Below, piece after piece: positions 1 to 7,755 of a stretch of 24,426 nt of DNA (the first letter of the stretch is position 1; the number at the start of each line of letters is the position of its first letter). The notes beneath the pieces are model-generated. The model was not told the DNA's origin. It worked only from the letters and a program-made list of their open reading frames with translations, and made no database searches. Source of the DNA: CAZBEA01 sp964519355 (GTDB lineage Bacteria; Patescibacteriota; Microgenomatia; Levybacterales; GWA1-39-11). Location: NCBI GenBank assembly GCA_964519355.1, contig CAZFJW010000011.1, forward strand, positions 1-24,426, given 5' to 3'. A program made the translations under genes and the position numbers.

Positions 1-1
1 A

Positions 2-178
2 GAATTAAAAATCCCGTTATCTAAATTGTTTTTATATACATTTTTTGAATTTATTAAAGCACCGCATATGGCAGTAACGATTTTGATGATAAATATTTTC
101 TGCAGAGTTCAGGCAAAACTAAATGAGAGCAAGATGAATGCCAAGTGGAATATGGCGATAACCACAAAGAGTTTGTAA
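2..178 (+). CDS. Family 2 glycosyltransferase, C-terminal fragment (cut by window edge)
   Basis: An open frame runs from base 2 to a TAA at 176-178 with no start inside the window, so only about the last 58 residues are present. The fragment reads PLSKLFLYTFFEFIKAP and later KWNMAITTK. It lines up with the tails of the three complete GT2 proteins downstream, which share a Pro-Leu/Lys-rich turn, a hydrophobic helix with a conserved Pro, and a closing W-x5-(S/T)-(S/T)-K. It is therefore read as a fourth tandem paralogue rather than a separate small gene. It ends 3 bases before the next ATG, as expected in one operon. The catalytic half is not visible, so activity cannot be judged. Confidence 0.75.
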   Translation, partial: ELKIPLSKLFLYTFFEFIKAPHMAVTILMINIFCRVQAKLNESKMNAKWNMAITTKSL

Positions 179-181
179 ATT

Positions 182-1108
182 ATGAAAAAAATAACTGTAT
201 CAATTGGAATTCCAGCATATTTTGCACAAGAAAATATTGAACCGCTCTTGAAATCTCTGGTAGTCCAAGAGCAGAAAAACCAGAAGGTTATAGAGATCTT
301 GGTTTTCTCTGATGGCTCAACAGACAATACAGTCAAGAATGCCAGAAAAGTTAAGGACAAAAGGATAAAGATAATTGATTCTAATAAAAGAGGTGGAATG
401 GCAAAAGGACTTCTTCATATGCTTTCAATATTCAAAGGGAACACATTTCTTCTTCTAAATGACGATATTGTAATTCGTGACAAAAGTCTTGTAGATAAAA
501 TGGCAGCTCCGCTTTTGAAAGAAGAACATGTTGGTCTTGTGGGTGGAAATCCTCAGCCGTTTAAAGGTAAAACATTTGTTGAAAAGAGTGGAATATCAGC
601 ATTTGACGCATATTCAAATTTTAGATATTCATATAAAAATGGGAATTCGAAATACACGTGTGATGGAAAATTAATGCTTTTAACAAGAGATTTTATCGAA
701 TCGATTCGATTTCCAAAGTCGGTTAAAAATATGGGAAATGTCGATATATTTTTATATTTATCTTGTATTGAGAATAAATTTGTATACAGATTTGTAAAAA
801 ATGCCAAAGTATTATTTCAGTATCCTGCGTCTGTCAGCGACTATATTAACTGGGTAACAAGAAATAATTCGAACACTAATCTTTTGAAAAAAAGATTTGG
901 GAAAATAGTCGATGAGGAGTTTTATGTCCCAAAAAAACTTTTGTATAAATCGCTAATTCGAGAACTTGCTGACAATCCTATTCAGAGTTTGTTTATTTTT
1001 ATTCTTGGACAATACTGTAACTATAAAGCAAAAAACATGTCTAAGGATTTTTCTGCAATGTGGAATCCAGTTAATTCAACTAAAAACTTAAAACATCGTC
1101 ATGAATAA
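182..1108 (+). CDS. Family 2 glycosyltransferase (GT-A fold)
   Basis: A 308-residue protein that should transfer a sugar from a nucleotide-sugar donor at the cytoplasmic face. The N-terminus has the GT2 pattern IGIPAYFAQENIEPLLKSL, then SDGSTDNT (43-50), which lies in the nucleotide-binding part of the family. LNDDI (about 92-96) stands where the metal-binding DxD is expected, so the usual DAD is replaced by NDD. The second half carries KNGNSKYTC, a motif shared with both downstream paralogues. A hydrophobic segment near the C-terminus (about 265-285) may lie on the membrane. The stop overlaps the next ATG by 8 bases (1101-1108), implying translational coupling. Donor and acceptor cannot be read from sequence. 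Confidence 0.85.
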   Translation: MKKITVSIGIPAYFAQENIEPLLKSLVVQEQKNQKVIEILVFSDGSTDNTVKNARKVKDKRIKIIDSNKRGGMAKGLLHMLSIFKGNTFLLLNDDIVIRDKSLVDKMAAPLLKEEHVGLVGGNPQPFKGKTFVEKSGISAFDAYSNFRYSYKNGNSKYTCDGKLMLLTRDFIESIRFPKSVKNMGNVDIFLYLSCIENKFVYRFVKNAKVLFQYPASVSDYINWVTRNNSNTNLLKKRFGKIVDEEFYVPKKLLYKSLIRELADNPIQSLFIFILGQYCNYKAKNMSKDFSAMWNPVNSTKNLKHRHE

Positions 1109-2027
1109 ATACACATTAACAATTGGAATTCCAGCACACAACGAAGGAGGAAATATAGGACTTCTTTTGGATTCTATATTGCATCAAAAACACACAAGTT
1201 ATTCTCTGAGAAAAATTATCGTTGCATGCGATGGATGCACTGATAACACTGCGTCTGTTGTAAGGTCATATTCAAATAGATTCAAGAATAAAATTATGGT
1301 AATAAATGATGGGAATAGACTTGGAAAAGCAATAAGGCTCAATCAAATTTACAAAAAAGCAGACACTGACTTGCTCCTAACACTAGATGCGGATGTTGTT
1401 ATGGCAACAGATATGGAAGTCGAAAAAATGGTTCAAAAAATGAATCGAAGCAGAAGGACATTAGTTGTTGGGGCACGATTTATACCTGTTCCTCAGAAAT
1501 CTATATGGGGGAAGATAAGCATAATTTCCTACAAAAGTTTTGAGGATGCAGCTTTAAAATTAAGAAATGGGAATAATTTTTATACCCTAGTAGGAGCTGC
1601 AAGCCTTATCAGAAAGTCACTTTACAAATCATTTCTATTTCCCAAAGGAGTTGTTTCTGATCAAAATTATTTGTACGTCATGGCAACTCAGAATGGTAAA
1701 GACGGATATAGGCTTGCCAAAAATACACGGGTATGGATGAGGACGGTTAGTACTTTCCATGATTGGCGCGTTCTTGGCGTCAGGTCTACCATATCAGATA
1801 AATTGAGCGTCTCTTCATTTTTTGGGGAAGAAATACTGAACGATTACAAGATGCCTAAGGGAATATTTATTCGGTCTCTTGTAAAATTTTTTGCAGAAAA
1901 TCCCATCCTTACAGTTGAATCAGTTGCTATGAATATGTATATTCGTTTATTTCCATACAAAAGTTCAATTCCAAAAAATGGCATGTGGGAGCTTACAGCC
2001 TCTTCCAAAGCCGCAATAATGATCTAA
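1101..2027 (+). CDS. Family 2 glycosyltransferase (GT-A fold), paralogue 2
   Basis: 308 residues. The GT2 signature opens the protein (IGIPAHNEGGNIGLLLDS), followed by CDGCTDNT (43-50) and a canonical LDADV metal site (D96, D98). RNGNNFYTLVG matches the shared motif of the neighbouring paralogues, and the tail MWELTASSK matches their tails. Of the three complete copies it keeps the most standard DxD. Its start overlaps the preceding gene by 8 bases and its stop lies 2 bases before the preferred start of the next, so all three are probably made from one transcript. Divergence of the acceptor half suggests that each copy adds a different sugar or linkage; this is inference. Confidence 0.87.
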   Translation: MNKYTLTIGIPAHNEGGNIGLLLDSILHQKHTSYSLRKIIVACDGCTDNTASVVRSYSNRFKNKIMVINDGNRLGKAIRLNQIYKKADTDLLLTLDADVVMATDMEVEKMVQKMNRSRRTLVVGARFIPVPQKSIWGKISIISYKSFEDAALKLRNGNNFYTLVGAASLIRKSLYKSFLFPKGVVSDQNYLYVMATQNGKDGYRLAKNTRVWMRTVSTFHDWRVLGVRSTISDKLSVSSFFGEEILNDYKMPKGIFIRSLVKFFAENPILTVESVAMNMYIRLFPYKSSIPKNGMWELTASSKAAIMI

Positions 2028-2029
2028 AT

Positions 2030-2926
2030 ATGAATAATATCCCATCAGTATCAGTACTAATTTCAGCTTATAACGAAGAATCTAATATTGCCAATCTTCT
2101 CAATGATCTTCTCTCACAAGTGGGGAATGACTATTTACTTGATTCAATATCGGTTTTGTCAGATGGGTCAACAGATAATACATGCAAAGTCGTAAAAAGT
2201 ATTAAGAGTGAACAAATTCATCTAATTGAAAAAAAAATCAGGAAAGGTAAGGCCAGTGGCATAAACGATTTATTTACACGCACAGAATCGGACATCGCCT
2301 TGGTTTTAGATGCTGACATTCGAATCTTTGACACTCAGTTCATTTCAAAAATAATTAATCCTATTATAAATAAGGATATAGATTTAGTTTCGGCATTACC
2401 TCAGGAAATGCTTGGGCGTACAGGAGTTGAAAAGATGCTTTACTCGAGTATGAAATTTAAAAAAAGAATATACAAATCTTTAAAAAGCGGAAATAGTATT
2501 TATACTTGTTTTGGGTACGCACGCGCATTTTCAAAAGACCTGTATAAAAAAATGGTTATTTCAGATAGTGTTGGGGAGGATGCATATTCATACCTATACG
2601 CCAAATTCAACAAATATAAGTATAAAAGCGAGCGGAATGCAATTGTATATTACAAATTGCCCGCAACGTTTTCGGATCATGGTAAACAAAGTGTTCGATT
2701 TTTTCATTCTAAAAAAAGGTTTATCGCTGAGTTTGGTGATAAATTTGTCAGCAAGCAGTATTCCATTCCGCTCAGTTTATTTATCTCAGCGTTTTTCCAT
2801 GAGGCAGTAGCCAGTCCTGCTCTCATATTATACGTTTTTGTACTTGTAGAAATGAAGATTCGTTCATTTTTTGCTCCTTCAACAAAAGCTACATGGAAAA
2901 TTGCAGGAAGTTCTAAAATATATTAA
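2030..2926 (+). CDS. Family 2 glycosyltransferase (GT-A fold), paralogue 3
   Basis: 298 residues from the ATG at 2030. An in-frame ATG at 1985 is rejected because its 15 extra residues overlap the preceding gene and precede the conserved GT2 opening, VSVLISAYNEESNIANLL. SDGSTDNT (44-51) and LDADI (D94, D96) mark the donor and metal site. KSGNSIYTC and the final TWKIAGSSK are the family hallmarks shared with the other copies. SVGEDAYSYLY is a plausible acceptor-side acidic motif. A hydrophobic stretch near residues 250-275 may bind the membrane. The next gene starts 5 bases after the stop. Confidence 0.86.
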   Translation: MNNIPSVSVLISAYNEESNIANLLNDLLSQVGNDYLLDSISVLSDGSTDNTCKVVKSIKSEQIHLIEKKIRKGKASGINDLFTRTESDIALVLDADIRIFDTQFISKIINPIINKDIDLVSALPQEMLGRTGVEKMLYSSMKFKKRIYKSLKSGNSIYTCFGYARAFSKDLYKKMVISDSVGEDAYSYLYAKFNKYKYKSERNAIVYYKLPATFSDHGKQSVRFFHSKKRFIAEFGDKFVSKQYSIPLSLFISAFFHEAVASPALILYVFVLVEMKIRSFFAPSTKATWKIAGSSKIY

Positions 2927-2931
2927 ACACT

Positions 2932-4044
2932 ATGAAAATTTGTTTTTTCGGAGCATACGATAGAAATTTTACCTCAAACCAAATTGTTTTAAAGGGGCTT
3001 AGACAGAATGGTGTTGAGGTCATTGAGGTAAATTCCCACATTCCTCTCACAAGACTTGATAGCAAGAAGGATATGTCTTTCTTAAAACTCACTGGAAGGG
3101 TGTTCAAAAAATGGAAAATTGTAGGAGAAGTTTTTAAAAATTGGGGACACTTAAGATCATGTGACTTCATATATGTAGGTTTTCCCGGGCATTTTGATGT
3201 GATATTAGCGTATCCAGTAGCATTGTTTTTAAGGAAAAAAATTATATTTAATCCTCTTGTAGTTTTTTACACAGGGTTCGTAAATGACCAGGGGATACTA
3301 AAAGAAGGATCATTCCTTGCAAATATTCTCAAGTGGGGAGAAAAAATGATTTACAAAATGTCATATTTAGTACTGGCAGATACGAAATTGCAGGAAAAAC
3401 ATTTACATGATGTTTTTGGAGTGCCGAACAGCAAAATGAAGGTTTTGGCTATTGGCGCTGATGATGCAATCTATAAATATTCCCCTAAGAAAGGCGATGC
3501 GTCTGAATTTAATGTGGTCTACTATGGACTCTATAGTCCGCTTCACGGTGTTGAATATATTCTTGATGCGGCAGAAATTTGTAAAAAAGACAAAGCGATT
3601 AAATTTTTAATGGTGGGTAAGGGAAATACATACCAAAAATGCGTGGAAGATGCCAATAAAAGAGGGCTCACAAATGTTATTTTTTACCCTGACCTTACTG
3701 AAGTTGACGCCTTTGAAACCTTGGCTCAGGGTAATGTGTTTTTAGGATTTTTGCAAAAACATCCTTCAGTTGATCGAATAGTTCCGAATAAAGTCTATCA
3801 GGGTTTGGCATTGGGCAAAGCAGTTATTAGCGGAGATACGCCCGTGATGAGGGAAGTATTTAAGAATAAAGACAATGTATATCTTTGTAATTTGGCTGAC
3901 GGTAAAAGTCTTGCTGAGGCTGTTCTAAGTTTGAAAAATGATCAAGCGCTGCGAGATAAGATCGCAAGAAACGGATATAAGATTTTTATAGAGAAGTTTA
4001 CACCTCAAACCATTGGAAAAGAACTCATAAAAATAGTCTCATAA
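2932..4044 (+). CDS. Family 4 glycosyltransferase (GT-B fold)
   Basis: 370 residues. The start has the form of a GT-B N-terminal Rossmann domain (MKICFFGAYD). The C-terminal donor domain begins near VVYYGLYSPLHGVEYIL and includes FLMVGKGNTY and PNKVYQGLALGKAVISGDT. The last corresponds to the GT4 nucleotide-sugar loop normally written E-x7-E; here the first Glu position appears to be Gln (KVYQGLA), a modest deviation. It probably adds a sugar to the same glycan as the three upstream GT2 enzymes, from which it is separated by 5 bases. A 70-base gap with a good promoter follows, so it probably closes the first operon. Donor and acceptor are unknown. Confidence 0.85.
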   Translation: MKICFFGAYDRNFTSNQIVLKGLRQNGVEVIEVNSHIPLTRLDSKKDMSFLKLTGRVFKKWKIVGEVFKNWGHLRSCDFIYVGFPGHFDVILAYPVALFLRKKIIFNPLVVFYTGFVNDQGILKEGSFLANILKWGEKMIYKMSYLVLADTKLQEKHLHDVFGVPNSKMKVLAIGADDAIYKYSPKKGDASEFNVVYYGLYSPLHGVEYILDAAEICKKDKAIKFLMVGKGNTYQKCVEDANKRGLTNVIFYPDLTEVDAFETLAQGNVFLGFLQKHPSVDRIVPNKVYQGLALGKAVISGDTPVMREVFKNKDNVYLCNLADGKSLAEAVLSLKNDQALRDKIARNGYKIFIEKFTPQTIGKELIKIVS

Positions 4045-4051
4045 TATAATA

Positions 4052-4080
4052 TTGACTATTATTATAAGATGTGAGATAAT
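4052..4080 (+). promoter_or_regulatory. Sigma-70-type promoter before rfbF
   Basis: TTGACT at 4052-4057 and GATAAT at 4075-4080 are separated by 17 bases, each one base off consensus. Transcription should start near 4087, giving a leader of about 28 nt before the rfbF ATG at 4115. No Shine-Dalgarno sequence is seen in that AT-rich leader. Confidence 0.65.
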
Positions 4081-4114
4081 CAGCACTCAGTTTTATTATT
4101 GATAATTATAAGTT

Positions 4115-4888
4115 ATGAAAGCAGTAATTTTCGCCGGAGGACTCGGCACCAGATTAAGTGAAGAAACAGGTATTAAGCCCAAGCCAATGGTAGAGATTGG
4201 CGGGAGGCCTATGCTGTGGCATATTATGAAAATGTACTCTAAGGCGGGGATAAATGACTTTGTAATTCTTCTTGGGTACAAATCTCAAGTTATTAAAGAG
4301 TATTTTGCTAATTATGGACTTCGAGACTCAGACATTACATATAACTTCCAAACCAGAACCTCAGAAGTACACACAAATGGTATTGAACCATGGAGAGTCA
4401 CACTTGTTGAGACTGGTGAAGACACGATGACTGCAGGGAGAATTAGAAGAGCACAAAAATATATTGGCAATGAAACGTTCTGTCTTACTTATGGGGATGG
4501 ACTCTCAGATTTGGATATAAATAGTGTGATTGATTTTCATAAAAAAGAAGGCGCAACAGTAACTCTCACTGCAGTACAGCCTCCAGGACGATTTGGAACT
4601 TTTATTTTGAAAGACGACCAAACACGACTTGATTCATTTCATGAAAAACCAAAAGGTGATGGATCTTGGATTAACGGAGGATTTTTTGTCGTAGAGCCTG
4701 AGATATTTAACTACAATCTTGATGACACTCTTATGTGGGAAGATGGTCCGATGAAAGATCTTTCTGCAGAAGGCAAGCTTGCTGCGTATCGATATGATGG
4801 ATATTGGCAGAATATGGATACACTTCGTGACAAACAAAAACTTGAAGAAATTTGGCAAAAAGGTCAGGCCCCATGGAAAACATGGTAA
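4115..4888 (+). CDS. rfbF: Glucose-1-phosphate cytidylyltransferase
   Basis: 257 residues, the usual RfbF length. It makes CDP-glucose from CTP and glucose 1-phosphate (EC 2.7.7.33), the entry step to CDP-linked deoxy and branched sugars. The nucleotidyltransferase loop AGGLGTRLSEETGIKPKPM (7-25) contains the RfbF-type spacing before the catalytic Lys, and TYGDGLSD (125-132) supplies the metal-binding Asp-128. MLWHIMKMYS and WINGGFFV are further family landmarks. It heads a tight four-gene cassette behind its own promoter; the SDR gene begins 5 bases after the stop. Recognition is strong. No CDP-glucose 4,6-dehydratase (RfbG) of standard type is seen beside it. Confidence 0.95.
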   Translation: MKAVIFAGGLGTRLSEETGIKPKPMVEIGGRPMLWHIMKMYSKAGINDFVILLGYKSQVIKEYFANYGLRDSDITYNFQTRTSEVHTNGIEPWRVTLVETGEDTMTAGRIRRAQKYIGNETFCLTYGDGLSDLDINSVIDFHKKEGATVTLTAVQPPGRFGTFILKDDQTRLDSFHEKPKGDGSWINGGFFVVEPEIFNYNLDDTLMWEDGPMKDLSAEGKLAAYRYDGYWQNMDTLRDKQKLEEIWQKGQAPWKTW

Positions 4889-4893
4889 AAAAT

Positions 4894-5916
4894 ATGAAAG
4901 TATTAGTACTCGGAATTGACGGATACATCGGAACAAGACTTGCACAAACTCTTATAAATAGAGGACACGAAATCGTGGGTGTAGATACTGGGTTTTACCG
5001 TGAAGGATGGCTATATAACGGAATCGAACAAATGCCAAGAATTATCAACAAGGACACACGAGAGCTTACAGAAGAAGATTTACAGGGATATGATGCTGTG
5101 ATTCATTTGGCTGATCTTTCAAATGATCCGCTTGGACAGCAGGATCCCGAACTTACCTATGACATTAACCACAAGGCATCAGTGCGAGTTGCAACGCTAG
5201 CCAAAAAAGTTGGTGTAAGAAGATTTGTTTATTCATCCTCATGCAGTGCTTATGGAATCGCCACTGAGGATTTTGTAAATGAAGAGTCAGTTCTTAATCC
5301 CCAGACTGCATATGCAAAATGTAAAGTTTTAGTTGAAAATGACCTTAAAAAGCTTGCTGACGATACTTTTTCTCCAACATACATGAGAAATGCAACAGTG
5401 TATGGTCCTTCTCCTCGCATGAGATTTGATCTGGTTGTGAATAATTTATCAGGAATTGCATACACAAAAGGCAGAATTGATATGACTTCAGACGGAACTC
5501 CATGGAGACCTCTTGTTCATATTGAAGACGTTTGTGAAGCTTTCGCATGTGTGCTTGAGGCACCTATTGAGTCAATTCACAATGAAGTTTTTAATGTCGG
5601 CAACAATAATAGTAATTATCAGATTAAGGAAGTAGCTGAAATTGTTGCTAGTGTATTTGAAGGTTGTCAAATCTCTTTTGGCAACAGTGATGGAGATACC
5701 AGAAGTTACCGTGTAAATTTTGACAAAATAAACTCAAAATTGCCTGGATACAAAAGCACTCGGGAAGTCAAACAAGGTGTTGAAGATCTAAAAAAAGTAT
5801 TTGAAGCAATTAAAATGACACCTGAAATCTTCAACTTTAGAGCATACACAAGAATTAATGAACTTGTACATCTAAAGCAAACAGGTCAAATTAATACAGA
5901 GCTTTTTTGGAAATAA
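4894..5916 (+). CDS. NAD-dependent epimerase/dehydratase (extended SDR)
   Basis: 340 residues from the ATG at 4894. An upstream in-frame ATG at 4852 is rejected because it lies within rfbF and adds 14 residues before the natural Rossmann start. GIDGYIG (7-13) is the NAD-binding GxxGxxG, YSSSCSAYG (113-121) supplies the catalytic Ser/Thr region, and Y140-x3-K144 (TAYAKCK) is the catalytic pair. RNATVYGP and PWRPLVHIEDV are typical of NDP-sugar epimerases and dehydratases. By context the substrate should be CDP-glucose or a product of it. It could act as a 4-epimerase or stand in for the missing 4,6-dehydratase; sequence reading alone does not decide. Confidence 0.88.
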   Translation: MKVLVLGIDGYIGTRLAQTLINRGHEIVGVDTGFYREGWLYNGIEQMPRIINKDTRELTEEDLQGYDAVIHLADLSNDPLGQQDPELTYDINHKASVRVATLAKKVGVRRFVYSSSCSAYGIATEDFVNEESVLNPQTAYAKCKVLVENDLKKLADDTFSPTYMRNATVYGPSPRMRFDLVVNNLSGIAYTKGRIDMTSDGTPWRPLVHIEDVCEAFACVLEAPIESIHNEVFNVGNNNSNYQIKEVAEIVASVFEGCQISFGNSDGDTRSYRVNFDKINSKLPGYKSTREVKQGVEDLKKVFEAIKMTPEIFNFRAYTRINELVHLKQTGQINTELFWK

Positions 5917-5917
5917 T

Positions 5918-6448
5918 ATGATTTTTACTAAGACGCCACTTGAAGGGGCATACACAATTGAACTAGAAAAAAGAGAAGATGACAGGGGCTTTTTTGCCCG
6001 AACTTTTTGTGTCAATGAATTTTCAGATCACGGACTTGAAACAAAAATAGTTCAGACCAATATGTCCAGAACCTTGAAAAAAGGGACAATTCGGGGAATG
6101 CATTATCAAAGGGAGCCTCATCAAGAGACAAAATTGGTCAGGTGTACAAAAGGTGCAATTTATGATGTGATCATAGATCTCAGAAAGGATTCGCCTACGT
6201 ATAAAAAGTGGTTTGGAGCAGAATTATCAGATTCAAATTACACAATGATGTTTGTACCACGGGGTTTTGCACATGGATTTGTAACACTTACTGACAATGT
6301 TGAAGTTATGTATGAAGTATCTGCATTTTATACACCGGGAGTTGAGGCAGGGATCCGCTTCAACGATCCACTTTTTAATATACAGTGGCCTATTGAAGTA
6401 ACAGAGTACTCGGAAAAGGATGTGAGTCATCCTGACTATACAGAATAA
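5918..6448 (+). CDS. rfbC: dTDP-4-dehydrorhamnose 3,5-epimerase family protein (RmlC/RfbC-like)
   Basis: 176 residues, a full-length cupin-fold RmlC family member. RGFFARTF (23-30), the catalytic-His motif RGMHYQ (His-62), VPRGFAHGF (114-121), the Tyr-bearing SAFYTP (Tyr-138) and IRFNDPLFNIQWP follow in the expected order, so both the general base and the Tyr acid are present. The family inverts C3 and/or C5 of 4-keto-6-deoxy sugars. Because it sits with rfbF and no rmlA or rmlB is visible, its substrate here may be a CDP- rather than a dTDP-linked ketosugar; that is inference. It starts 1 base after the SDR stop and is followed after 2 bases by the SAF oxidoreductase. Confidence 0.92.
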   Translation: MIFTKTPLEGAYTIELEKREDDRGFFARTFCVNEFSDHGLETKIVQTNMSRTLKKGTIRGMHYQREPHQETKLVRCTKGAIYDVIIDLRKDSPTYKKWFGAELSDSNYTMMFVPRGFAHGFVTLTDNVEVMYEVSAFYTPGVEAGIRFNDPLFNIQWPIEVTEYSEKDVSHPDYTE

Positions 6449-6450
6449 TT

Positions 6451-7746
6451 ATGATAATTATTGATACAGCATTGGAAAAATTAGAGGAACAGGGTAAGCC
6501 GATTAGGGTCGGAATGATCGGTGCTGGATTTATGGCATCAGGTGCAGCGCTTGAAGTAATTCGTTACAAAAAGGGAATGAGGCTCGTTGCAATATCCAAT
6601 CGGAATATTGAGAAAGCTCAAAAAGCATATATTCAAGCGGGTGTTCAAGATGCGCAAACTATCACCAATCTGTCAGAATTGGATTCGAGAATTTCTGAAG
6701 GAAAAGTTTCGGTTACAGACGATCCTATGCTTCTTTGTAGTTCTGAGCAGATAGATGTAATTTTGGAAATGTCAGGTGATGTTGAATTTGGTGCAAGAGT
6801 TGCAATGGAAGCAATTAAAAACAAAAAACACTTTGTGTCATTTAATGCAGAGCTATTTGGAACACTGGGATCCATTCTGAAGACGTATGCTGACAAGGCA
6901 GGCGTAATTTTTACACTGGCAGATGGAGATCAGCCTGTTGTTGAAATGAATTTATTCAGATTTGTTAAAGGACTCGGTGTAAGACCTGTTCTTTGTGGCA
7001 ATATCAAAGGGCTTCATGATCCGTATCGTAACCCTACAACCCAAAAGGGATTTGCTGAAAAATGGGGTCAAAACGTAAACATGGTGACCTCTTTTGCTGA
7101 TGGCTCAAAGGTCTCATTTGAACAAGCAGTTGTAGCAAATGCTACAGGCATGGGAGTTCTCAAACGAGGAATGATAGGGCCAACTGTTGAGGCAGGAACT
7201 GTGATTGATAAAACTGTCGATCTTTTCCCAGCAGATGAGTTGTTAAGTGGTAATGGTGCGGTTGATTATGTGGTGGGGGCAATTCCCGGACCAGGAATTT
7301 TTGTACTGGGGACTATAGATGACCCAATTCAAAAGCATTATCTAAATTTATATAAATTAGGTGAAGGACCACTGTATTGTTTTTACACTCCGTACCATTT
7401 GTGTCACTTTGAAGCACCAACTACAGTTGCACGTGCATTTCTGTTTAATGATGCCGGACTTACTCCTCTTGGAAGACCAATGGTTGATGTTGTAGCAACA
7501 GCCAAGACAGATCTGAAAGCAGGCAAAAAGATAGACGGAATTGGCGAGTACGACACGTATGGGCTTTGTGAGAACTACGATGTTGCCAGAAATGAAAATC
7601 TCCTCCCAATTGGGCTTGCAGAGGGATGTATATTAACTCGTGATGTTCTAAAGGATCAAGTTATTACATTTGATGATGTGACTTTACCTGCTGGCAGGTT
7701 GAGTGATATGCTTTGGAAAGAGCAATTGGATATCTTCGGAAAATAG
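6451..7746 (+). CDS. NAD(P)-dependent oxidoreductase with SAF domain (homoserine-dehydrogenase-like)
   Basis: 431 residues. The N-terminal Rossmann domain carries RVGMIGAGFMASG (19-31). A catalytic middle domain follows, including LADGDQP and NIKGLHDPYRNP. A C-terminal SAF-like domain (about 345-420) contains GLAEGCILTRDVLKD and DVTLPAGR. This matches the predicted homoserine dehydrogenase-like proteins with a SAF tail (COG4091 type). The physiological reaction of these proteins is poorly defined, and position in a CDP-sugar cassette argues for a sugar-nucleotide or sugar-acid substrate rather than homoserine. The gap to rfbC is 2 bases, so they are co-transcribed. Family assignment is firm; the substrate is not known. 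Confidence 0.85.
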   Translation: MIIIDTALEKLEEQGKPIRVGMIGAGFMASGAALEVIRYKKGMRLVAISNRNIEKAQKAYIQAGVQDAQTITNLSELDSRISEGKVSVTDDPMLLCSSEQIDVILEMSGDVEFGARVAMEAIKNKKHFVSFNAELFGTLGSILKTYADKAGVIFTLADGDQPVVEMNLFRFVKGLGVRPVLCGNIKGLHDPYRNPTTQKGFAEKWGQNVNMVTSFADGSKVSFEQAVVANATGMGVLKRGMIGPTVEAGTVIDKTVDLFPADELLSGNGAVDYVVGAIPGPGIFVLGTIDDPIQKHYLNLYKLGEGPLYCFYTPYHLCHFEAPTTVARAFLFNDAGLTPLGRPMVDVVATAKTDLKAGKKIDGIGEYDTYGLCENYDVARNENLLPIGLAEGCILTRDVLKDQVITFDDVTLPAGRLSDMLWKEQLDIFGK

Positions 7747-7755
7747 ATTTCTTGT

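Noticed and set aside
109..360. Minus-strand 83-residue ORF at the left edge
   Set aside because: It lies antisense to the tail of one GT2 gene and the head of the next, with no start signal or recognisable domain.
1985..2029. Upstream start for the third complete GT2 gene
   Set aside because: It extends 15 residues into the preceding gene before the conserved opening. The ATG at 2030 fits the family and the operon spacing.
4852..4893. Upstream start for the SDR gene
   Set aside because: It would overlap the end of rfbF by 37 bases and put 14 extra residues before the NAD-binding strand.
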